This document shows, piece after piece, positions 55,700-64,000 of a stretch of 64,000 nt of DNA. The position numbers and the translations under genes are program-made. Numbering within the stretch: the first letter of the stretch is position 1; every line of letters begins with the position of its first letter. Source of the stretch: Reticulitermes speratus. Lineage: Eukaryota > Arthropoda > Insecta > Blattodea > Rhinotermitidae. The stretch spans positions 29,996,908 through 30,060,907 of the forward strand of contig JAJKFL010000003.1 of NCBI GenBank assembly GCA_021186555.1, written 5' to 3'. The notes under the pieces are model-generated. The model did no database searches, was not told where the DNA came from, and was given only the letters and a program-made list of their open reading frames with translations.

Positions 55700-56475
55700 T
55701 CTTCTTCAGTTTATCACGCTATATATCAATTTAAGTCACTGTATGCTTCGGTTTATGTCACTGCATGTTTAAATTTATGTCACTGCTTGTTTAAATTTGT
55801 CATTGCATGTTTCAATTTATGTCACTGCATGTTTAAATTTATGTCACTGCATGTTTAAATTTATGTCACTGCATGTTTAAATTTATGTCACTGCATGTTT
55901 AAATTTATGTCATTGCATGTTTCAATTTATGTCACTGCATGTCTAAATTTATGTCATTGCATGTTTATATTTATGTTATTGCATGTTTCAATTTATGTCA
56001 CTACATGTTTCAATTTATGTCACTGCATGTTTAAATTTATGTCATTGCATGTTTCAATTTATGTCACTGCATGTTTAAATTTGTCATTGCATGTTTAAAT
56101 TTATGTCACTGCATGTTTAAATTTATGTCATTGCATGTTTCAATTTGTCATTGCATGTTTAAATTTATGTCATTGCATGTTTCGGTTCATGACACTGCAC
56201 CTTTCATTTTATGTCTTTGCACCTTTAAATTTATGTAACTGCAGACTTCAGTTTACGTCACTGCATGTTTCAGATCACGATACTGCACGTTTATTTGTCA
56301 CTGTATTTTTCAGTTTCAGTCGACGCATTTTTCAGTTGTCACAGTATCCTTCGGTTTATGGCACTACATGTTTCAGTTTATGTCACAGCACATTTCAATT
56401 CATGTTGCTGCATTGCAATTTATGTAACTGCAGATGTCAGTTTATGTCACTGCAAGTTTCATTTCATGCACACAG
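55700..56475. repeat. 22-bp minisatellite, about 33 units
   Basis: Unit atgtcactgcatgtttaaattt; the centre (55780-56180) is nearly uniform, with 'cac' and 'cat' variants and some 18-19-bp deletion units; both margins are diverged. Because 22 is not a multiple of three, the same DNA is read in three phases and gives frames of 67-123 codons that are not genes. Confidence 0.95.
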
Positions 56476-56814
56476 TTTTCACGTAATTTCCATTTTCGCA
56501 TCTTAGCCTATTAATGGTTCGAAGTTGATAAACTTGTCATCACCATTTGTTTGCAGCTATCATTACGTGTGTGTTTATTACAAAATATCTTGAAATTCCC
56601 TTCTTTAAAAAAACCGTATAATAATAAGAATATTCACTTATCCCGAAAACTTTGTACTGGTCGACTTCTATGGCTGTAGGTACATTCCTCACTACCCAAC
56701 CCATCTCCTGTCTCAGAGCAGTTTCTTGTCAAGCATTCATATCATGCTGCATCGTGTTATTTCCTCGTAAGCATGTGCCTGTTCCGATTTCCTATGATAG
56801 AATCACTCCAATAT
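56476..56814. other. Unassigned spacer
   Basis: Nothing recognised. The 193-codon frame (56652-57233) starts here but most of it lies in the two SINEs that follow. Confidence 0.45.
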
Positions 56815-57045
56815 GGATTACAGCGACGGATCTAAAGCTTCTGGTTTGTAATTTGGAGTGCCCGGTTCGAATATCAACCGCAAGACCGAATATCCTGACA
56901 GATATTTTTCGTTATTTTTTTCAGTCCTTCGAGGTAAATGCCGGGACAGTAAGTTACCTCAGATTCGGCCACGACTGCTTCCTTCCACACCCTTTCCAAT
57001 TCATTCTTCACCAATCGCTCTACAATTCGACGCCATTAGCCTGCG
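56815..57045 (+). mobile_element. SINE-F copy
   Basis: Box B ggttcgaatatc (56864-56875) after 'gcgacggatctaaagc', then 'tgccgggacagtaagttacc', 'ggccacgactgcttccttcc' and the end 'acaattcgacgccatta'. The 'gggacagtacctt..ggccacggc' block is common in arthropod SINEs. Its last bases join a SINE-A copy with no spacer. Confidence 0.65.
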
Positions 57046-57276
57046 TCGCAAAGGGTTGGACGGTGCGGGGATCGAATTCCGGTAGGGGAGAATTTTCCGC
57101 ACCCATCAAGACCGGCCCTGGGGCCCACCAAGCCTCTTATACAATGGGGACCCGGTCATTTCCGGGGGTAAAGCGGTCAGGGTGTGGCCTTAACCACCCA
57201 CCCACATCTAGCTCCGAGGTTAAAAAAGAGTAGAGCTATACCTCTACTCCCCCTCTGTGCCTTCATGGCAGGTTGT
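57046..57276 (+). mobile_element. SINE-A, 5'-truncated
   Basis: Begins just upstream of box B (gcggggatcgaattccgg), then 'aagaccggccctggggccca', 'caatggggacccggtcatt', 'gagtagagctatacctctac' and 'gtgccttcatggcaggttg'. Box A is missing, replaced by the SINE-F tail. Confidence 0.85.
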
Positions 57277-59116
57277 AGGGTGGAATTTATATATTTACGG
57301 AAAATGACATTCAGTAAACTGCAAGCAAGTTGTACAGTAGTTTAGATTTACAGGGAAGAAAATAAGCATAACTGACTCCAACATCGCGCGCTTAGGAGCA
57401 GCCTATTAGCAATATTTGAAAACACTTTTTTTTTCCTCCCAAAAAAGTGGTCACAAGAACCACAGCTGTCTCATGCTAAAACAGATGGCTTCTTACTCTC
57501 CAAAAGCTGGACCGGCAAGCCCCTTGAAGCACTCTATCAACCACAGAGCGTTAAGTCATTTATGCACGTATCGGTCAACACGGCCTTCCGCTACATGGCA
57601 CAGTTAATTTGCAAAGCAAAAGCGTGAGCCAACAATCGAAATGGTTGGCTGAATACTACATGTAGGAACCATAAATATCACAGGCTTACTTGCGTTTTAC
57701 ACTCATAATCAGCTTAAAGAAGCTACTGGCTTTATGCTTGCAATGAAGACGTAGCACAGGGGAAGAGAAAGACGGAAGTAAGAAAAGAAAGTAAAGAAGA
57801 AGCGTTATAGAGGTGGATTAAACTCTTTTTATTTCAAGGGTGGAAAGAAAGGGGGATCAGAAGACATAAATTAGAGTTTAACTACCACAAAACTTCTCAC
57901 GTTATAAAGTTGAAATATTTGTCTAGCAAACTCGGACATTCTATTCTATTTCTATGACCGAGTCTAAAAGTCTCTTTTTATCTCAGCCTACCAACGCCTG
58001 ATCAGCGAAAACAATCAACACTGGACCAATATAAACATGTTGATTTTGTCACTGTTTTAAAACAGTTCACCGCTTACTCAATACTGAACACTTAAAATTG
58101 AACGTTTCATTGCCTCCTTTGAGTTTAAGTACCGTACTGAAACAATTGCTACCACAGCAGTTATAGTGTTTGTGTAGTGCAATATTGTACGGATTGTAGC
58201 AGTGTTGTACCATGTGTCTTTGGATAGGCAACGCTTACCGCTACTTAAAAACATTAATAACTTGAGAACTGAAGCGTAAACTACACGAGGCCTACGGACC
58301 TAGAATGTTTGTCATCTGAAGAAAATATCATCCAATTATAATATTAACATTTGGTGGTACTAAAGGTGTTTAACACGTCAGGGTGCAGAAGCATAATCCC
58401 GTCTACGACTAAGCATCACAGAGGCAAATCTGACAGAGGCCAGGCTGAAGGGAGAAGTGAGTGATTAAATTCGAGTTACAACTTCCTTTATACATTTTTC
58501 AGAATCATTCCGAAAGCAGTGTGACAAAATGGTTACAAGTCCGTGCTGAGAGTCGAAATGCGGACGTCCAGTCCGTCTACTGTTACTAAAAGTTTACGAA
58601 TAAAAGCTTCGGATGAAAACAACAATAATTTAAAAAAATCAGTACAACCACGTCGGATGTAAGCCACAATAAGTAACAAATGAGTATAACCAAGTCGGTT
58701 TCTGGTCGTTTTGCAGCAATAACTCCTTCCCATTATGTGCCCTTCCAAATACTTCCAGCTGCACAAATATTACCTACCCCATTCAACGATATACGACTAA
58801 TCAGCTGAAAGAGTGCTTTCAAATAGCATCACATCAGTAATAATACGAGGGAAGGAAAGTTTATAGTCCTTATGTTTAAGTAGTAGCAGCAGTAGTAGTA
58901 GCAGTACACGATGATTAACAAAGAATTAAATACTACAGCCGCGACAATAAACACTGGTGCCCGCTGGTGGCAAAAATGCGTATAACTAAAGCGCCAGAAT
59001 CTTGAAAAAAAAATAAGGGTAGCTCTATAATTCGGTGCACACTATTGTTCATATGATGCTCAGTTACTGAGTAAAAAATTTTTGAAAGTGTTCAATTCTT
59101 TCTGAAAACCCCTGCT
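57277..59116. other. Unassigned region
   Basis: 1.8 kb with no supported gene. Short imperfect tag/cag repeats at 58878-58905. Confidence 0.45.
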
Positions 59117-59157
<41 letters not shown>

Positions 59158-59242
59158 TATTGTTTATTGAATTCCGAACTTATATAGTTTGTTGGGACTG
59201 CCAACCGATTAACACCGCGTTATCACAGTAATAGTCCTTCCT
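59117..59242 (-). mobile_element. LINE L5 3' end with (CTA)n tail
   Basis: Plus-strand (tag)n at 59117-59157 reads as (cta)n on the element's strand. Just upstream on that strand is aattcaataaacaat, a polyadenylation-like signal. It is separated from the coding part by a SINE-B insertion. Confidence 0.6.
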
Positions 59243-59529
59243 ATATTAGACACCGCCGATCCCAGTGGCAGTGCGGTCTAAGGCGTGGGTCTGCGGCCGC
59301 TCGCTTACTAGGATTGTGGGTTCGAATCCCACCGCGGACATGGATGTCTGTCTCTTGTGAGTGTTGTGTGTTGTCAGGTAGAGGTCTCTGCGACGGGCTG
59401 GTCACTCGTCCAGAGGAGTCTTACCGAGTGTGGTGTGTCTAAAGTGTGTGATCGTGAAGCCTCGAAAAATGAGGCGGCCTAGGCCCCCAAGGGGCTGTCG
59501 AACCATTGGAAAAAAAAATATTAGACACC
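59243..59529 (+). mobile_element. SINE-B, complete, with perfect 12-bp target-site duplication
   Basis: atattagacacc at 59243-59254 and 59518-59529. Body 59255-59517: head gccgatcccagtggcagtgc, box B gggttcgaatccc (canonical), 'gacatggatgtctgtctc', 'ctctgcgacgggctggtc', 'cagaggagtcttaccgag', 'ggggctgtcgaaccattgg' and an A9 tail. The best SINE-B here, and the tail plus perfect duplication indicate a recent insertion. A tRNA finder may call its head a pseudo-tRNA of the Leu/Ser class. Confidence 0.97.
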
Positions 59530-60130
59530 TAATTTAAGCTTACTTTAATTTTACTTTACTTACCCATGCTTTTTACTTTGTTTCAATAGCCACCTAAATT
59601 TCAAACACACGCTTTTATTTGTACAGCTTAACATTTTCCTATAGGCTATATCTGCATTCATGTCCAACCATTTCTTTTACTCAAGAATTCAATTCTTCAT
59701 CTGCTTTTCTCTGGACAGCTCAACAATACACGCTTGACATCCTCCTTGCCTAAACGCAAGCGACAACTTCCGTTTATTTTTCTTGCAATTCATTTACATT
59801 TCCACACTCCTATTAGGAACCATTCCTTCCCTCCTGGTACAACATTCTAAGCATGATTTCTTGCCCCAACTGAAATTCGTGCTTCATAAATGCTAATGAA
59901 ATCTTTTCCGACACTTCAGCCACAGCGTTCTACCTTTCCATATCATTACATGTTTCATTCACCAGTTTAATTAATTCTCTTAAATTACACCCCCATTCAT
60001 TCAACCATAAAAATATTAATCCTACATTGTCCAGCTCCATCTGCAGCTCCTTAGCCCAACTTTTCGCTCCCACATTTCCTTTCTGTCGTTCATAACACTG
60101 CCTTACCGGTTCTTCGGCATCCATACTTGT
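59530..60130 (-). pseudogene. LINE L5 C-terminal coding remnant
   Basis: The reverse strand opens MDAEEPVRQCYERQKGNVGA and continues KSWAKELQMELDNVG..NETCNDMERQ for 64 codons, then breaks. In other phases nearer the left, traces read KEDVKRVLLSCPEKSR and NADIAYRKMLSCTNK. These correspond to the region around the zinc-binding CxxC..H..C motif near the carboxy terminus of certain insect LINEs; the first cysteines are not visible, so the motif is lost. Frameshifts and stops make it inactive. Confidence 0.7.
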
Positions 60131-60589
60131 AATCCGTTGCCAGGATTTTACTATCAGTCCTACAACCTGACCTTTCCCGGTTCAATGCATCAGGAATACA
60201 CGGACTTACCATCAGGGGTTAACAAAGGTACACATAATCCCCAAAAATATAGGCGCCACCTCAAACGTCTAGGTGCCAGAAGGAAGGCATTAAGCAAGTT
60301 CCACACTCAGGACCCACAAATATTAGATTCCACGGTACAGAATTTGTGCACCCCTGACTTAAATAACGTCAGGGTTTACATTGGTCTAAATTGAATCTTA
60401 TATACGAGTACACTGCTATGATAGTTCTATCACAAAAGTACTGAAACAGAATTTGAAATTAACTCCTAAATGCCTGAAATATAAAGCAAAAGTGTTGACC
60501 TATCCAGTGCTCCCAAACGTGCAATGTGTTCTGACTCCATAAATTTGTCTTTCTGATAATAGCAGTACTAAGATGATGATGAACAAGGG
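60131..60589. other. Possible upstream LINE L5 sequence, unresolved
   Basis: An 85-codon plus-strand frame (60137-60394) is antisense to the presumed element and unsupported. Confidence 0.3.
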
Positions 60590-60765
60590 CCACTGGTGGA
60601 GTATTGCTGGCAGTTCAAAACCGAAGTACTCAAGGAAAAATCCGTCCCAGTGCCGCTTTGTCCACCACTAATCCCACATGAACCGGCCCAGGATGGAGTC
60701 TGGGCCTCCGTGGTGACAGACCGGCGAGTAAACACCTGAGCCACGGCAACGGCCTGTTTAAAACT
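60590..60765 (-). mobile_element. SINE-C copy
   Basis: Reverse strand: 'ccgtggctcaggtgtttact', 'gccggtctgtcaccacgg', 'aggcccagactccatcctgg', 'catgtgggattagtggtgg' and 'cggcactgggacgg'. Tail absent. Confidence 0.75.
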
Positions 60766-61999
60766 CGAAATTCATGTAGAAGATATGCAACTATTCATAG
60801 GCCTATCTATCCTCACACAGAACACGCTGTCTCTCCACTATAAAGATCATGTTTTATAAAGAAATAATCGCTGTTTATTCTCAGAACCATATAAAACATA
60901 TAAACACACCATGTGGGCAAAATTCAGAAATTTTTATCATTAAGGCGGATGTTATGTAGCTATTATAAAGACTAAAACTTTTAATGGTCAAACCAATTCA
61001 CACTAATGATTAATGTAATTTAACCACCAACACGTATATCAAGCGTTTTCGGATTTGTCTATAATAGTAAAGAAATGACATCAGTATGATGAATTTTATA
61101 CAGTAAAGTTATAAAATTCCCAAGACATGCTATAGTTATTCGGGAATGCTTTTCCACCAACAACAGACACTGTGCTCTGAAGATTTACAGAGGTGCTTCA
61201 TCTCCTTGTTTCGTGGACCATTATACTTGAGTTTCCTCCTCCCCCAGCTTGGTATTGTAAACCCTTCACTTCACTTCCACCCTCACCCACCTTCAACATT
61301 TCGTATCAACCCTTATACCCATAGTAATGCAGACCCCCCTCAAGCCTTTACCCTTTCGGCTCTTAACTGCTTACAGCAAGTATAACGGCCATAGGACAAT
61401 CCAAGGGAGCACTCATGCATACCTGAACTGCATTAGATGAATTACGCAAATTAAAATTCATCCTTCCTCCCACTCCTCTCCCTTCCCTTTCACAGTTCAG
61501 TTTCCTCGTCTTTAGTCTCGTCCCTGCAGCAACTGTAAACTCGGAGTCTAGAAATCCTTTGCTTAGCCCTCGTGTAAGTATAACTGTCACAGGGCAGTGT
61601 CCTATCACTCTCTGCCACTACAGAACGGCCGACACCAAGAGAGCTCAGATCAGAACAGTTCAGTTCAGTTTTATACGGCATTACTGTAACAAGCTAGTAC
61701 ACAAAGCTACGGGACTTCCGTAACATATTGTCCGCAGTGACAAATCGCTAAGAATTTTTAATCACATTTTCTAAACGCACTCGATACCCACCGGGCTGAA
61801 GACAAATGAGCCTCTCACATGCTTTCTAATGCGGTTACAAAAGTTGTTAACTTAGAAGCTTTGAGCCGGATAAAAATCCTTGACCTCAAAATATCTTCTT
61901 CGTGGTTTGGAGTTACGGATTTAGAAAATAAAATACACGTAGGCCTAATGCAATTATTCACAGAAATCAGGTAGAATGGAACTGGCTTCTGAAGAAAAT
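60766..61999. other. Unassigned region
   Basis: Pyrimidine-rich at 61220-61350 and 61460-61510. Frames of 63-81 codons without domains. Confidence 0.4.
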
Positions 62000-62395
62000 A
62001 ATTATTAACTAATTAACTAACTAACTAAATAACTCCATGGAGGAGAGTCCTTCTTGAGAAGCTAACAGGTTGTCAGGTAGTCAAGAAATGTCCCGCATTT
62101 TATGGAACCCGAAGGTTCATTACCGCATTCACAAGAGCCCGCCACCTGTCCGTATCCTGAGCCATATCAAGCTAGTCCATGCCCCTCCATCCCACTTCTT
62201 GAAGACCCATTTTAATATTATCCTTCCACTTACGCCTGGGTCTTCCAAGTGGTCTCCTTCTCTCAGGTCTCCCCACTAAAATCCTGTATGCACTTCTCCC
62301 CTCCCCCACTACGCGCTACATGCCCCGCCCACCTCATTCTTCTTGATTTGATCACCCGAATAATGGTGAAAAGTACAAAAAAGACAATTATTAGT
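62000..62395 (-). pseudogene. LINE L3 C-terminus and 3' end with AACT tail
   Basis: The clearest L3 copy. On the reverse strand: RVIKSRRMRWAGHVAR (the conserved RRLRWxGHVxRM block), a frameshift, then [20 protein letters not shown], ..[21 protein letters not shown] and a stop. The 3' UTR follows ('cttgactacctgacaacctg', 'ctccatggagt') and the tail (AACT/AATT)n lies at 62000-62025. Function in the intact element: carboxy-terminal part of the endonuclease/reverse-transcriptase protein. This copy lacks all catalytic domains. Confidence 0.85.
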
Positions 62396-63034
62396 CTGTA
62401 AAAATTCGAACTACTCATGATTATACATAAAGCACGACTACAGGAACACACATAAAGATGGACTGGCCACCCCGCACGCGTCCGAAATATAATGGAGAGC
62501 AGGAATAATCACACTGAAAATAGCAGAAATTTTTTAAAATTGGACGGTGATTTTGAGATTGGTGTTAAACTGTAGCATCCTAGCAACGACACCATAACCG
62601 AGCGCTATACTATACTAGAAATTATGTGTACGGGTGTGCCCCGTATCTTAACGGCGCTAGGTTTGGTTTGCATCGACAGGCATGTTATGTCTGTATACGT
62701 GTAGGTGTTGGTCATCTCAGCATAAAACATTTCTGGCTTAACTAAATGCACGGCAAAGCGGAAAATTTTCCATGTTTTACGTCCATTTCGCTGTGGTGGT
62801 GTGCTTAAATCCACTACATTAGCATCTACCACGTAAATATAAAAACTTAGGTTAATGCTGCAACACACTATCCGTGTCGGTTGAGAGTGCCTGTTAAAAT
62901 GTATGCCTTTATGTTGCCTCTACATTATGCCAGCTAAAGAATACTAAACTGTGTAAAAAGACAAGACGAATTTTGAGTTTAAGTCAAAACCAACAAATGC
63001 ACAAGATTATTAACAAGTATAAGATGTATTTACA
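62396..63034. other. Unassigned region
   Basis: No supported gene; 87-codon reverse frame at 62605-62868 without domain. Confidence 0.4.
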
Positions 63035-63080
63035 ACCCCTACATATGTTTCGGCAAATAAATTTCCATCCTCAGGGGGTA
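63035..63080 (-). repeat. Hammerhead-like module, isolated copy
   Basis: Minus strand CTGAGGA (63068-63074), 'tggaaatttatttgcc', GAAAC (63047-63051), atatgtaggggttg. One of the nine strict cases. Confidence 0.5.
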
Positions 63081-63540
63081 TTATCAAGGAACTTCAAGTA
63101 CTTATTGCATTCAAACACACAATAATTGGTTTTACAGTAGAAATATTTTACGCCGCTCACAGTGTTGAAAGATACAGATGCATAAAATAATAAAATTAAA
63201 AATTAAAAACAATAATGCATACATGTCAAGTAGTGATTGTAGATAAATATGAAATATGAACTCAGAATATAAAACATATATACAAATAGTTTTACATGGA
63301 GCGATATTGGTATTTAAAACATATAATGGTTTTTAAAAAATAGGTTGTTGGCCATGTATACAAGCGTGTTGTTGTTCTATTGTCGATCGCGTCCTGTGGC
63401 GTTGTGTGTTATGTGTACAATGAAGTGTAGTGTACTGATTTTGACTTACTCATGATAAAATACACGGTACATACAACATAAAATAAGAAAAGAGGAATTT
63501 CACGTTTAATTAGGCCTTCACACTTACTGCTGTCTTCCTT
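63081..63540. other. Unassigned AT-rich spacer
   Basis: Nothing recognised. Confidence 0.45.
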
Positions 63541-63544
63541 ATGG

Positions 63545-63995
63545 AGCCAATAAAGTTCTTAAGCAGAATTGTTTTTGAGAAACTGACAGTGGCTCAACGA
63601 TTAAATAAATTTCCGGAGTTTTATGTAAGCAAAGGTTCATTACCCAATTCAAAAAAGTTCGCCATTAAAACGGTTACATCAGAGCACACCCTTAAGCCAT
63701 ACAAGTTTAAATTCTATTAATAATAGGCCTATTCTTCCATCCACGGCCTTGTTTTCAGTATAAAACTGTATATACATTTTCATCACTCCATGTCAGCTAC
63801 ATGTGCAGCCTATCTAATTCTCCTCGCTTTGATGGTCCCTGTAACATCAGCCAAAGAGTGCAAATTATGAAGCTCCTCCTCGTCCGTTTAATTTTCTCCA
63901 TGTTCCTGCTACTTATTTCTGTTAGGTCCAAACAATCTCCGCTGCAGCACTATAGTCTAATGCAGCAACATCCGAGTACAAAGATGGCTGTCTGA
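63545..63995 (-). mobile_element. LINE family L3 fragment, diverged
   Basis: 'gcagaattgtttttgagaaa', 'ccggagttttatgtaagc', 'aaaggttcattacccaattc' and later 'gtgcaaattatgaagctcc' and 'ttttctccatgttcctgct' follow L3 order and run to the right edge. Much older than the copy at 62000. Confidence 0.6.
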
Positions 63996-64000
63996 ACAGC

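Noticed and set aside
56652-57233. 193-codon frame, the longest in the window
   Set aside because: It runs through SINE-F and SINE-A; its second half is the pseudo-protein always produced by SINE-A.
59255-59345. tRNA gene (Leu/Ser type)
   Set aside because: Strong box A/B, but it is the head of SINE-B with a body, A-tail and target-site duplication.

Overview
The window looks like non-coding, repeat-rich insect nuclear DNA, and I find no host gene that I can support with confidence. It is AT-rich, with no operons, no ribosome-binding sites and no long open frames. Its contents are decayed non-LTR retrotransposons (LINEs), several tRNA-derived SINE families with pol III box A/box B heads, fold-back repeats, minisatellites and microsatellites. 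The LINE reverse-transcriptase remnants and SINE types resemble, from memory, those abundant in cockroaches (Blattodea, Periplaneta-like). That host call is an inference and cannot be confirmed here.

Layout. 0-10 kb: a LINE 3' end at the left edge, SINE copies, a LINE carboxy-terminal remnant near 5.2 kb, a 65-bp satellite array at 6.3-6.75 kb and a fold-back repeat beside it. 10-30 kb: sparse DNA carrying a striking 195-bp-arm inverted repeat (11.2-11.6 kb), further fold-back repeats (12.7, 21.0, 24.7 and 28.9 kb) and SINEs. 30-37 kb: LINE pieces, one inserted in phase inside a 30-bp minisatellite (35.1-36.3 kb). 37-47 kb: SINEs, ribozyme-like modules and a 26-bp minisatellite. 47.4-49.6 kb: an inverted-repeat-bounded block that encloses a broken reverse transcriptase gene and a SINE with a perfect target-site duplication. 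50-57 kb: 31-bp and 22-bp minisatellites, nested LINE/SINE remnants. 57-64 kb: a LINE with a (CTA)n tail interrupted by a SINE, then more LINE 3' ends.

The most interesting theme is a short module, CTGANGA followed within about 40 nt by GAAAC on the same strand. It recurs from one end of the window to the other and often sits in both arms of inverted repeats. Its order of conserved bases matches the catalytic core of hammerhead ribozymes, which are known from Penelope-like retroelements and retrozymes, but one helix-II position is off the canonical form, so activity is unproven. In function, SINEs of the kinds seen depend on LINE-encoded enzymes for movement. None of the LINE copies here is intact, so nothing in this window looks able to move on its own.
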